From assembly GCA_028279345.1 (NCBI GenBank), contig JANQNY010000067.1, forward strand, positions 1 through 42,825: a stretch of 42,825 nt of DNA, written 5' to 3'. Below, piece after piece: positions 16,224 through 24,808 of this stretch. The notes beneath the pieces are model-generated. The model searched no databases. It saw nothing but the letters and a program-made list of their open reading frames with translations, and was not told where the DNA came from. Every line of letters begins with the position of its first letter. Position 1 is the stretch's first letter. The position numbers were made by a program, and so were the translations under genes. Source of the stretch: Geminicoccaceae bacterium (GTDB lineage: Bacteria; Pseudomonadota; Alphaproteobacteria; Geminicoccales; Geminicoccaceae).

Positions 16224-17099
16224 ATGCAGGACCCTGTCATCATCACCTGCGCCGTCACGGGGAACATCACCACCCGCGCGCAGAACCCGGCTCTGCCGGC
16301 GACGCCCGAGGAGATCGCCCGGGCGTCTCTCGACGCCGCGGCGGAAGGGGCGGCCATCGCTCACATCCACGTGCGCGACCCCGAGACAGCGGCTCCATCG
16401 ATGAAGCCGGCTCTCTACCGCGAAGTCGTGGACCGCGTGCGCTCGGCGAACCCCCACCTCGTCCTCAACATCACCACGGGACCCGGCGGGCGGTTCCGCC
16501 CAAGTCCGGAGGACCCCAAGGTCGCCGCTCCAGGCACGACGCTCATGCGACCGGAGCTCCGCGTCGAACACGTCGTCGATCTCAAGCCCGAGATCTGCAC
16601 GCTTGATCTCAATACGATGAACTCAGGGCAGGATGTGGTCATCAACACGCCGGGCAACGTGCGCAAGATGGCGACCCTCATCCGCGACGCCGGTGTCAAG
16701 CCCGAGATCGAGCTGTTCGATACGGGCGATATCCAACTCGCGCTCGATCTCATCAAGGACGGGACACTGGCGACGCCCGCGATGTTCTCGATCGTCACGG
16801 GCGTGAAGTATGGCCTGCCGTCGAGCCCGGATCTGCTCGCCGCCGCGAGCCGGATGCTCCCTTCGGGCTCGGTCTGGACCGGCTTCGGCCTCGGTCGGAT
16901 GTCGTTCCCGATGATGGCGCAGTCCTGGCTCCTGGGCGGGCACGCCCGGGTCGGTATGGAGGACAACGTCTACCTCGAGCGCGGCGTCCTGACGGCCGAT
17001 AACGCAGCACTCGTCCGCCGTGCGCGCGAGATCCTGGAGCATCTGGGCGCGCGCATCGCCACCGCTGCGGAGGCCCGCGAGATGCTCCAGCTCGGCTGA
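16224..17099 (+). CDS. Beta-keto acid cleavage enzyme (BKACE, DUF849)
   Basis: A 291-residue Zn-dependent TIM-barrel enzyme. BKACE proteins react a beta-keto acid with acetyl-CoA to give acetoacetate and a new CoA ester. The Zn ligands are seen as H47 and H49 (AHIHVRD) and E246 (VGMEDNVYL); other marks are LNITTGPGGR, EICTLDLNTMN and KPEIELFDTGDI. The first 10-15 residues (VIITCAVTGNITT) are typical of the family. The keto-acid specificity cannot be read by eye. In this operon, after an intradiol dioxygenase, 3-oxoadipate (giving succinyl-CoA) is an attractive candidate; a 3-keto-5-aminohexanoate-type reaction is less likely in this context. Confidence 0.9.
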   Translation: MQDPVIITCAVTGNITTRAQNPALPATPEEIARASLDAAAEGAAIAHIHVRDPETAAPSMKPALYREVVDRVRSANPHLVLNITTGPGGRFRPSPEDPKVAAPGTTLMRPELRVEHVVDLKPEICTLDLNTMNSGQDVVINTPGNVRKMATLIRDAGVKPEIELFDTGDIQLALDLIKDGTLATPAMFSIVTGVKYGLPSSPDLLAAASRMLPSGSVWTGFGLGRMSFPMMAQSWLLGGHARVGMEDNVYLERGVLTADNAALVRRAREILEHLGARIATAAEAREMLQLG

Positions 17100-17124
17100 A
17101 CCCCCAACCGCGAGGATCAACAAG

Positions 17125-18147
17125 ATGACCACGAAAGCGCAACCGGCGCAGGCCGGAACCCCGCCGCTCGCCGTTCGTGTGGCCGAGGCTTCACCAGATA
17201 TCGACCACCTGAAGCTCGCGGTCGACGTACAGAAGCCGCCGCGCATCGGACCAAGCGAGTGCCTCATCGAGGTCGCCGCTGCGGGCGTCAACCCGAGCGA
17301 TGTCAAGGCCACGCTCGGTCTCATGCCGCACGCGATTTGGCCTCGGACGCCAGGCCGTGACTATGGCGGCATCGTCCGCGAGGGCCCGTCGGAGCTCGTC
17401 GGCAAGGAGGTTTGGGGCGGCGGAGGAGAGCTCGGCATTCGCCGCGACGGCACCCACGCACGCTGGCTCGTCCTCGATCGCGCAGCCGTCCGCGAGAAGC
17501 CGTCGACCCTCACCCTCGACGAGGCCGGCGCCATCGGCGTGCCGTTCATCACGGCATTCGAGGGCCTGCGGGATGCCGGCGGCGTGCAGGCGGGCGAGGT
17601 GGTGCTCGTTCTCGGCGGCAACGGCAAGGTCGGCCAGGCAGCGATCCAGATCGCCACGATGCGGGGGGCGCACGTGTTCGCCGTCGAGCGCCACAAGCAG
17701 CCCTTCGTCGGCCACGCCAACGGCCCCGTGGACATGATCGACGCCAGCACCATCGACCTCGCGGCCCATGTTCGCGACCAAACCAACGGCCATGGCGCCG
17801 ACATCGTTTACAACACGGTAGGCGATCCGTACTTCGCCAAGGCGAACGAGGCGATGGCGATCAAGGGCCGGCAGATCTTCATCTCGACCTTCGAGCGATC
17901 AGTGCCATTCGACATTTTTTCGTTCTACCGCGGTCGCCACAAGTACATCGGCATCGATACGCTGGCGCTCGACTCCGAGGACGGTGCGCACATCCTGGAT
18001 GAGCTCAAGCCGGGCTTCGAGAGCGGCGCGCTCAAGCCGTTCCCCGTCAATCCCGACGCCTGCATGCCGCTCGAAGGCGCCGCGCACGCGTACCGGTCGG
18101 TCCTGAAGGGTTCACGCGACCGCGTGCTGCTCAAGCCGCACGCCTGA
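17125..18147 (+). CDS. MDR-family oxidoreductase (quinone oxidoreductase-like)
   Basis: A 340-residue medium-chain dehydrogenase/reductase. The N-terminal GroES-like domain carries GVNPSDVKATLG and PRTPGRDYGGIV; the Rossmann domain carries GGNGKVGQAAIQIA (residues 164-176). The catalytic zinc Cys/His-Glu set of alcohol dehydrogenases is not present, placing it with NADPH quinone/enone reductases. ATG 17125 follows GAGGA; the longer frame from 17020 overlaps the BKACE gene. It ends the operon. An enone reductase could reduce a maleylacetate-type double bond to give the 3-oxo acid for BKACE; this is an inference, as classical maleylacetate reductases belong to the Fe-ADH family. Confidence 0.85.
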   Translation: MTTKAQPAQAGTPPLAVRVAEASPDIDHLKLAVDVQKPPRIGPSECLIEVAAAGVNPSDVKATLGLMPHAIWPRTPGRDYGGIVREGPSELVGKEVWGGGGELGIRRDGTHARWLVLDRAAVREKPSTLTLDEAGAIGVPFITAFEGLRDAGGVQAGEVVLVLGGNGKVGQAAIQIATMRGAHVFAVERHKQPFVGHANGPVDMIDASTIDLAAHVRDQTNGHGADIVYNTVGDPYFAKANEAMAIKGRQIFISTFERSVPFDIFSFYRGRHKYIGIDTLALDSEDGAHILDELKPGFESGALKPFPVNPDACMPLEGAAHAYRSVLKGSRDRVLLKPHA

Positions 18148-18235
18148 GCCGATCACGGCGTTTGGCGTCCGCCACCGGAGCGCGATCGCCGACGGGCGCG
18201 CGTATGGGGCACGGGGAGCCATCGGCACGTGCGTG

Positions 18236-19057
18236 TTATCGGGTCGGCCTCGGTTGGGCATGCACGTCGACCTCAAGACCCGGTAGCAAGATGAGGTCGG
18301 GGTTCGGGACGGTTGCCCAGGTCGTGAGCGCGCCGGTCGTCGGATCGATGCCGGTCGCAGATTGGAAAGGCTTGCCTTTATGTGGATAGGTTTGCGCCCC
18401 AGGCAGCACAAGGCTGATCTCGAACCGCTCGAGTAGCTCGGCGACGGTATCCGTGCCGGCGATCTCCATCGCGCGGAGGCGGTCGGCATAAGGCACCGCG
18501 TAGACCACGTGAACCGGATCGAGGTCGGAGACGACGGTCAACGGCGCGTCGGCCTCGGCCTCGACGAACGTGCCCAAGACCGCCAGCGGGCGATCGACGA
18601 CGCCGGCGATAGGCGCTGTGATACGGGTTCGAGCGCGCGCCCGTTCTGCTGCGGCAAGCTCCGCCTCCGCGCTCGCAAGCTCGGCCTCGGCAACGGCGAC
18701 GGCGGTACCGGCCTGCTCGAAGCGCAGCTCCGACGTTGCGGCGCGCTGGCGAAGCTCGCGCTGCTGGTCGAGCACGAGGCGCCGGTCAGCGAGCTCCGCG
18801 CTCCGCCTGTCCACAAGCGCCAACGCGCTGCGCACCCTGCTCTCCAGGTCCTCGACCGGCTCGATCTCGAAGAGCAGCTGCCCTTCGTTTACCCTTTCCC
18901 CTGGGCCGAAGCGGATTGCGCGCACAACGCCGTCGACGAGCGTCGTGACCTCCGCGCGGGACGCAGCCTCGATCGTGCCACGGAAGCGGAGCGGCTCAGT
19001 AGCAGTCACGCTGAGCGGTGTGACGAGTGCAGCGCAAATCAGCAAGGCACGGATCAT
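18236..19057 (-). CDS. Periplasmic membrane-fusion (HlyD/RND-adaptor type) protein
   Basis: A 273-residue adaptor. After the signal peptide (MIRALLICAALVTPLSVTA) come a beta-barrel/lipoyl start (FRGTIEAASRAEVTTLVDGV, GERVNEGQLLFEIEP), an alpha-hairpin with two helices (residues ~65-125, rich in Glu/Ala/Arg) and a second lipoyl half (TRITAPIAGVVDRPLAVLGTFVE). It is shorter than the usual 350-400 residues and lacks a long membrane-proximal domain. The start at 19057 overlaps the MFS stop by 4 bp (ATGA), so the two are translationally coupled and probably form one export unit. No RND pump or outer-membrane channel gene lies beside them. Confidence 0.85.
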   Translation of the reverse strand: MIRALLICAALVTPLSVTATEPLRFRGTIEAASRAEVTTLVDGVVRAIRFGPGERVNEGQLLFEIEPVEDLESRVRSALALVDRRSAELADRRLVLDQQRELRQRAATSELRFEQAGTAVAVAEAELASAEAELAAAERARARTRITAPIAGVVDRPLAVLGTFVEAEADAPLTVVSDLDPVHVVYAVPYADRLRAMEIAGTDTVAELLERFEISLVLPGAQTYPHKGKPFQSATGIDPTTGALTTWATVPNPDLILLPGLEVDVHAQPRPTR

Positions 19058-20655
19058 CGGCGTTCCGGAGCGATGTGGTGGCTGATCACGGGCGCCGTGG
19101 CGCCACGGTGGAAGCGCAGTACCTGCTCTTGGGCGGCGCGGTCGGCTTCGGTGACGCGCTCGTGTTGGCGGAGATGGTCGAGCCAACTCGACGTGAAGAA
19201 CTGCTCGCGGAAATGGCCGGGCCGAGCGCTATCCTCGAAGACGCCCCAGCCATAGCCCCCATCGCGGCTGCGCTCTGGGGTAAGCGCGTTGAGCGCGCGC
19301 AGGAAAGGCTCCCGATCGCTTGGGTCGATGTCGTAGTCGATCGTGACCAGAACCGGCCCCCGATCGGCGTTGATGTCGTCGTCGACGATGGGCGTCGGCC
19401 AATGCGAGGACGGCGTCAGGTCGAGGTGGACCCCCTGGTGGAGCCGATAAGCGCGGGTCAGCGCGATCCCTGCGAGCATTACGACCGACGCCGCCAACAA
19501 AGCCGTCGGCAGCGCGGTCAAGGCGGCAAGCTGGCCCCAGAGGATCGAACCCGCGGTCATGCTACCGAAGAAGACGGTGACGAAGACGGCGAGGCCGCGT
19601 GCGCGCACCCAATCCGGCAAGGACGTCTGTGCGGAGACGTTCAGCGTCGAGAGGGCGGCGATCCAGCCCAGGCCCAGGAACGCTGCAGCGATCGCGGCGG
19701 GCACCAGCGTCGTCGCCAAGGCGAAGGCGACGAGAACCAGCGCGGTCAGCGCCGACGCGGCGGCCATCAAGCGGTCGGGCGGCAGCTTCGCACGAACCTT
19801 AGGCAGCAGCAGCGCCCCGGCGACGGCACCGACGCCGACGGCGGCCATCAAGATGCCATAGAGCGTGGCATCACCCTCGAGCCGCCATCGAGCGATCAGG
19901 GGCAGCAGCGCCCACGCAGCGCTTGCCGGCACAAAGAAGACAACCGCGCGCATGAGGGTGGCCGTGAGCGGCGGGCTGCTCCAGGCATAGCGAACGCCGG
20001 TGCGCAGCGCGCCCAGCACGTGCTCCGGCGGCAGCGCGCTGCCGGGGCGCGTTGGCGGGTTCCACCACCAGAGCGCCAAGAGCACGAAGAGGAAGCTCGC
20101 CGCGTTCACCAGGAAGGGCCAGGCCAGGCCGAGCTGGACGATGAGGATGCCAGCCAGTGCGGGACCGATGGCCCGGCTGACGTTCACCCCCATCGAGTTC
20201 AGCGCGATTGCCGCCTGGAGCTGCGGGCGTGGCACGAGCTGCGGAACGATCGACTGCCAAGTGGGAGCCGTGAAGGCCGCACCAACACCCATCGCGAAGG
20301 TAATCAGCAGCAGCGAAAGTGGCGTCGCTCCTCCTGCGGCGACAACGAGGCCGAACGCGAGGGCTGTCAGTAGCATGGCCACCGTCACGACCATCAGCAT
20401 CCGACGCCGGTCCACGAGGTCCGCGAGCGCGCCCGCAGGAAGGGCGAAGAGGAACATCGGCAGCGCGGTGGCCGCTTGGACGAACGCCACCATCAGCGGC
20501 GATGGCGCTAGCGTGGTCATCAGCCAGCCGGCACCGACATCGTGCATCCAAGTCCCGATGTTCGACACCAGTGTGGCAAGCCACAACACAAGAAAACCGC
20601 GATGGGCGAAGGGCGCCCAGGCGCCATTCGCGGCCTCCGCCGCGGGCGCCGCCAT
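19054..20655 (-). CDS. MFS_3-type exporter with a C-terminal ferredoxin-like domain
   Basis: A 533-residue protein. Residues 1-~405 hold about 12 membrane helices of the MFS_3 (EntS-like) group, with ATLVSNIGTWMHDVGAGWLM, PAGALADLVDRRRMLMV and NSMGVNVSRAIGPALAGILI. The last ~125 residues are soluble: VLVTIDYDIDPSDREPFL, DGGYGWGVFEDSARPGHF, TSSWLDHLRQHERVTEADR. This resembles the antibiotic-biosynthesis-monooxygenase-like domain often fused to this exporter group. Its ATG at 20655 overlaps the stop of a Dps fragment (TGATG). Likely a drug or metabolite exporter working with the adaptor at 18236-19057; the substrate is unknown. The long upstream in-frame extension is not part of the gene. Confidence 0.87.
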   Translation of the reverse strand: MAAPAAEAANGAWAPFAHRGFLVLWLATLVSNIGTWMHDVGAGWLMTTLAPSPLMVAFVQAATALPMFLFALPAGALADLVDRRRMLMVVTVAMLLTALAFGLVVAAGGATPLSLLLITFAMGVGAAFTAPTWQSIVPQLVPRPQLQAAIALNSMGVNVSRAIGPALAGILIVQLGLAWPFLVNAASFLFVLLALWWWNPPTRPGSALPPEHVLGALRTGVRYAWSSPPLTATLMRAVVFFVPASAAWALLPLIARWRLEGDATLYGILMAAVGVGAVAGALLLPKVRAKLPPDRLMAAASALTALVLVAFALATTLVPAAIAAAFLGLGWIAALSTLNVSAQTSLPDWVRARGLAVFVTVFFGSMTAGSILWGQLAALTALPTALLAASVVMLAGIALTRAYRLHQGVHLDLTPSSHWPTPIVDDDINADRGPVLVTIDYDIDPSDREPFLRALNALTPERSRDGGYGWGVFEDSARPGHFREQFFTSSWLDHLRQHERVTEADRAAQEQVLRFHRGATAPVISHHIAPERR

Positions 20656-20813
20656 CAGTTGCGGCCGTGGAAGTGCGCGTCGACGAACCAGAGGCCCTTG
20701 TCGAGCTCGCGGGAGAGGGCCGTGAACACGTCCGCGCTGTCGGCGTGGCCCGCCTCGTCGGCGGTGTCGCACGTTGCCGCCGGCTGATAAGTTCGGGTCG
20801 GGTGGATAGACAT
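20655..20813 (-). pseudogene. Dps-family C-terminal fragment
   Basis: A 52-codon reading frame whose last 40 residues (DTADEAGHADSADVFTALSR, then ELDKGLWFVDAHFHGRN) match the C-terminal helix of Dps (DNA protection during starvation) proteins. The ferroxidase residues and the rest of the four-helix bundle (about 110 residues) are missing, replaced by an unrelated start (MSIHPTRTYQPAAT). Its stop overlaps the MFS start codon by one base (TGATG), so if translated it may serve only to couple translation of the exporter. Probably a scar from a recombination event that joined the exporter to this site. Confidence 0.7.
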
Positions 20814-20846
20814 GGCGGGCGTCTCGGGTCTGGAGGGTGTTCTCGG

Positions 20847-22721
20847 TCAGAAAGCGAAGCAGGAGCAGCCAAGCGCGCCCCAGAACGCCTTCTGGTCCGC
20901 GGTCGGGATTGGCGCGGTGCAGGCAGTGCGCCGGTGCTCGCCATGGACGGCGCAGGCGCCGTGGACATGTGCTGCGTACGCATGGATGTCGGCGCGTGCG
21001 GCATCGCTCGCCCCCTGCCAATGCCCGCCATAGTAGGCGACCGGTGACCAGTCTGGGCTCGGCGGCGGCAGTGCGGGAGCTAGCGTCTGGAAATCGCCCT
21101 GGCCGTGGACGATGCGCCCGTCGACCACGGTCAGGTCGGAGGTGATCCACTTGATCGCCTCGTCCTCGACCGTGAACAGGTCGGCCGACAGCACGGCTAA
21201 GTCGGCAAGCTGACCGACGCGCAGCGAGCCTTTGCGATCAGCCTCGCCGGAGAACCAGGCGCTGCCCTGCGTCCAGAGGCGGAGCGCTTGCTCGCGGCTC
21301 ATTCGGTTGGCGTCGTCGTAGAGACTGAGACCCCCGAGCGTCTTGCCGGTGGCTAGCCAGTAGAGCGCGACCCACGGGTTGTAGCTGGCGACGCGCGTAG
21401 CGTCGGTCCCGGCACCGACTGGGACGCCGTGCTCCAGCATCCGCGCGATCGGCGGCGTCGCCTTGGCCGCGTCGGCACCGTACCGATCGACGAAGTACTC
21501 ACCCTGGAAGGCCATCCGGTGCTGGATGGCGATGCCGCCGCCGAGCGCCGCCACGCGTTCGATGTTGCGATCGCTGATCGTCTCGGCGTGATCGATGATG
21601 AAGCGGAGCCCGTCGAACGGCACCTCGCGGTTCACCTGTTCGAAGACCGAAAGAAAGCGGTCGATGCTCTCGTCGTAGGTGGCGTGGATCCGGAACGGCC
21701 AGCGGTTCTCGACCAGGAGGCGGGTGATGGCCGCGAGCTCGCTTTCCATGACGGGTGCCGGGTCGGGCCTGGGCTCCAAGAAGTTCTCGAAGTCGGCGGC
21801 AGACCAAGTGAGGTTTTCGCCCGCGCCATTCATCCGCAAGAACGCGTCGCCGGCGCCCGGCTCGGTTATCTGCACCCAGCGCTCATAGTCGGAGAGCTCC
21901 GAGCCGGCCTGCTGTGCGAAGAGGTTGTAGGCGACACGGACGGTCAGCTCGCCATCGTCGTGGAGCCGCTGGATGACCGCGTAGTCGTCGGGGAAGTTCT
22001 GCCCGCCGCCGCCGGCGTCGATGACGCTGGTGATGCCCAGCCGGTTCATCTCGCGCATGTAGTGGCGCGTCGAGTTGATCTGCTGCTCCAGTGGCAGCTT
22101 CGGTCCCATCGACAGCGTCGAGTAGAGGATCAGCGCCGACGGCTTGGCGACGAGCATTCCTGTAGGGTTGCCCTGAGCGTCACGCTCGATGACGCCGCCC
22201 GGCGGATTCGGCGTGTCCTTGCCGAAACCTGCGGCCCGGAGCGCCGCCTGGTTGAGCAGCGCGCGGCCATAGAGGTGGAGGATGAAGACCGGCGTGTCGG
22301 GCGCCGCGGCGTTGATCTCCTCGAGCGTCGGCATGCGACGCTCGGCGAACTGGAACTCCGACCAGCCGCCAACAATGCGGACCCATTGCGGCGCGGGCGT
22401 GCGCAGCGCCTGCTCCCTGAGCATGTCGAGGCCGAGTGCGAGCGAGGGTACGCCTTCCCAGCGCAGCTCCATGTTGTAGTTGAGACCACCGCGGATCAGG
22501 TGGGTGTGGCTGTCGTTGAGCCCCGGGATCACCCGCCGACCACCGGCGTCGACGACCGCAGTCTCCGCTCCTCGGCCTGTCATGACATCGGCCTCGCGAC
22601 CGACGGCGAGCACTCGTCCGCCGCCCATGGCGATGGCCTCGGCCTCCGGCGGGGCCGGAGTAAGCGTCGTGATCTTCGCGTTGCGGAGGATCAGCTCGGC
22701 CGCGCTCGAGGGAGCCGTCAT
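20847..22721 (-). CDS. YtcJ-like metal-dependent amidohydrolase, cytoplasmic
   Basis: A 624-residue Amidohydro_3/YtcJ-type enzyme. The metal site begins with H72/H74 (NDSHTHLIRGG); further ligands are suggested by FRIHATYDE, IDHAETI and GAGTDATRV. The start is ATG 22721 (TGATG overlap with the preceding stop); a GTG at 22724 is the alternative. There is no signal peptide. The last ~70 residues are unlike a barrel and end AFWGALGCSCFAF, a tail seen in a YtcJ subgroup with scattered His and Cys. Substrates of this group are mostly unknown N-substituted amides or formyl compounds. It forms a tandem pair with the exported paralogue at 22721-24517 (about half of positions look alike by eye). Confidence 0.87.
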   Translation of the reverse strand: MTAPSSAAELILRNAKITTLTPAPPEAEAIAMGGGRVLAVGREADVMTGRGAETAVVDAGGRRVIPGLNDSHTHLIRGGLNYNMELRWEGVPSLALGLDMLREQALRTPAPQWVRIVGGWSEFQFAERRMPTLEEINAAAPDTPVFILHLYGRALLNQAALRAAGFGKDTPNPPGGVIERDAQGNPTGMLVAKPSALILYSTLSMGPKLPLEQQINSTRHYMREMNRLGITSVIDAGGGGQNFPDDYAVIQRLHDDGELTVRVAYNLFAQQAGSELSDYERWVQITEPGAGDAFLRMNGAGENLTWSAADFENFLEPRPDPAPVMESELAAITRLLVENRWPFRIHATYDESIDRFLSVFEQVNREVPFDGLRFIIDHAETISDRNIERVAALGGGIAIQHRMAFQGEYFVDRYGADAAKATPPIARMLEHGVPVGAGTDATRVASYNPWVALYWLATGKTLGGLSLYDDANRMSREQALRLWTQGSAWFSGEADRKGSLRVGQLADLAVLSADLFTVEDEAIKWITSDLTVVDGRIVHGQGDFQTLAPALPPPSPDWSPVAYYGGHWQGASDAARADIHAYAAHVHGACAVHGEHRRTACTAPIPTADQKAFWGALGCSCFAF

Positions 22722-24517
22722 CACGTTTCGCCGAAGGTGATGACGGGCGACCAGTCGGGGCTCACCGGCGGAATGTGGCGGAGATCATGCGCTGCGAACT
22801 CGCCGCTGGCATGCACCACTTGACCACCGACCGCCGTCAGCACTGAGCCGAGCTTGGCAATCTCGCTGTCCGTGACAGCGAAGTAGTCCCGATCGAGAAT
22901 GGCGAAGTCGGCGAGCTGACCGTCGGCGATCGCCCCCTTGCGACCCAAATCGCCGGTAAACCAGGAAGAACCTACAGTCCAAAGCCGCAGCGCCTCCTCG
23001 CGGTTGAGGAGGTTGGAGTCGTCGTACATGGGCAGGCCACCGCGCGAGAGGCCGGTGGTGAGCCACTGGATCGAGAACCAAGGGTTGTACGAGGTGACCC
23101 GTGTCGCGTCGGTGCCGGCACCGACGGGGATGCCGAGATCCAGGATCGCCCGGAAGTTCGGGGTCTTCTTGAGCGCTTCCGCCCCGTAGTTGGCGATGAA
23201 GTCCTCCGCCTGAAACTGCAGACGGTTCTGCAGGGCGACGGCACCGCCGAGCTGGGCGACACGCTCGAGGTTGCGCTCCGAGAAGGTCTCGACGTGGTCG
23301 ATGAACCAGCCTGGCACGAGGCCTGCACCGCGCGCGACGTCCTCGTAGACGACCAGCAGCCGGTCGCCGGTCTCTTCGTAGGTGATGTGCTGCCGGAACG
23401 GCCATCCGGACTCGCCCAGCACCGTCATGATCTGGCGCTGATAATCCTCAGCACCATCATCGATGTCCGGTCGCTTGTCGGCGAAAATCTCATAGTCATA
23501 GGAGGCCCACGCCAGGTTCTCGCCAGCACCGACAAACTTGAGCATGTCGTCGCCGTCGCCCCGCCGCACGCTTTGGGTCCATGTCCGATAGTTGTCGAGT
23601 TCCTCTCCCTTCACCTGCGGGAAGGAGTGGTAGCCGATGCGTGTGGTGAGCAGGTCGTTTGCGTGCAGCCAGCGGACGACCTGGTAGGGATCCGAGTCCG
23701 GGAACTCCATGCCGCCGCCGCCCGCGTCTGAAACCGACGTGATCCCCAGCCGGTTGAGCTCGTCCATGTACTGGACGGATGAGTTGATCTGGTCACGGAT
23801 CGACAGCTTGGGTGCCTGGCTCAGGGTCCGGTACATCAACAGACCCGAAGGTGTCGCCAGCAGACGCCCGGTCGGTCGGCCGTCCGCCGTCTTCTCGATG
23901 GTGCCGCCCGGATAGACGGGATGGTCGGGCTGATCGTAGCCGAAGTACGCAATCGCCCGGCTGTTCAACAACGTCATCTTGTAGAGGTGATGGATAAGGA
24001 CCGGGTGTCTGGGCGCTACGGCGTCCAATTCGGCCACCGTCGGCAGACGCTTTTCCTTGAACTGGAACTCCGAGAAGCCGCCAGCGACGCGGATGAACTC
24101 GCCTTCGGGCGTGCGGTCCGCCTGCGCGCGCAGGCGGTGCAGCGCTTCTTCCAGGCTATCGACGGTGTCCCAGCGTACTTCCAGGTTGTAGTTGACACCA
24201 CCGCGGATCGAGTGGGTGTGGCTGTCGATCAGCCCCGGGATGACCCGCTTGCCTCCGGCGTCGACGACTTGCGTGAACGGACCAATCAATGGTGCGACCG
24301 TGGCTTGGTCACCGACCGCGACGAACACGCCGTCGCGAGCTGCCAACGCCGAAGCTTCCGGACGTGCGTCGTCCATCGTGGTGATTCGGGCGTTGATCAC
24401 CACGAGATCGGCCCCTGCGCCCTGGGCGAGGCCCGGAACGCTATGCAGCGCGGCCACAGCGGCGCTGCCTGCCAAGAGCTGGCGACGGTTGAGTGGCAAC
24501 GCAGGCAGGGCATTCAT
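22721..24517 (-). CDS. YtcJ-like amidohydrolase with a Tat signal
   Basis: A 598-residue paralogue of the gene at 20847-22721. It starts with a twin-arginine leader (LNRRQLLAGSAAVAALHS, cleavage near GLAQGA), so the folded metalloenzyme should be exported to the periplasm. The metal motif is H100/H102 (IDSHTHSIRGG), with RQHITYEE, FIDHVETF and GAGTDATRV later. The C-terminus stops at SPDWSPVITFGET and lacks the Cys-containing tail of the paralogue. GGAGACCCCAA precedes ATG 24517. The pairing suggests one step of a substrate is hydrolysed outside and a related one inside, which is an inference. Confidence 0.87.
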   Translation of the reverse strand: MNALPALPLNRRQLLAGSAAVAALHSVPGLAQGAGADLVVINARITTMDDARPEASALAARDGVFVAVGDQATVAPLIGPFTQVVDAGGKRVIPGLIDSHTHSIRGGVNYNLEVRWDTVDSLEEALHRLRAQADRTPEGEFIRVAGGFSEFQFKEKRLPTVAELDAVAPRHPVLIHHLYKMTLLNSRAIAYFGYDQPDHPVYPGGTIEKTADGRPTGRLLATPSGLLMYRTLSQAPKLSIRDQINSSVQYMDELNRLGITSVSDAGGGGMEFPDSDPYQVVRWLHANDLLTTRIGYHSFPQVKGEELDNYRTWTQSVRRGDGDDMLKFVGAGENLAWASYDYEIFADKRPDIDDGAEDYQRQIMTVLGESGWPFRQHITYEETGDRLLVVYEDVARGAGLVPGWFIDHVETFSERNLERVAQLGGAVALQNRLQFQAEDFIANYGAEALKKTPNFRAILDLGIPVGAGTDATRVTSYNPWFSIQWLTTGLSRGGLPMYDDSNLLNREEALRLWTVGSSWFTGDLGRKGAIADGQLADFAILDRDYFAVTDSEIAKLGSVLTAVGGQVVHASGEFAAHDLRHIPPVSPDWSPVITFGET

Positions 24518-24577
24518 TTGGGGTCTCCGAAAGGGGCCTTGGCTGGGGATGACGGGCGAAGCCGCACGGGGCTGGTG

Positions 24578-24769
24578 TCAGGTGGGTGACCTCGGCGTCG
24601 GGCCGACCCGGGCGTCGGCGGGCGAGGGCACTGCAGGCTGGAGGGTGGTGATCCTGCCGTTCGACAGGATGAGATCGGCCATCGTCTCCTCATCTGCTTG
24701 CGACCGTGCAGTCGAAGTGAGCGCGGCGCTATCCGTGCCGGCGATCACGCCGCGTCGGGTGGTCTGCAT
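24578..24769 (-). pseudogene. Third amidohydrolase paralogue, N-terminal stub
   Basis: The first 50 codons (TTRRGVIAGTDSAALTSTAR, then ADLILSNGRITTLQPAVPSP) parallel the Tat leader and first strand of the downstream gene (RRQLLAGS..., ADLVVINARITTM), after which the sequence departs and stops. ATG 24769 follows GGAGACCCC; the inner ATG at 24682 follows GAGGAGA and would omit the leader. The block tggggtctcc occurs at both 24519-24528 and 24769-24778, that is, in the leader of this stub and of the intact gene, a sign of tandem duplication followed by deletion. Confidence 0.65.
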
Positions 24770-24808
24770 GGGGTCTCCAACGAGAGCTAACGGGTCGGCG
24801 CGGGTCGC

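Noticed and set aside
21429..22823. 464-codon open frame opposite the amidohydrolase
   Set aside because: It lies wholly antisense to a clear enzyme gene and has no family resemblance.
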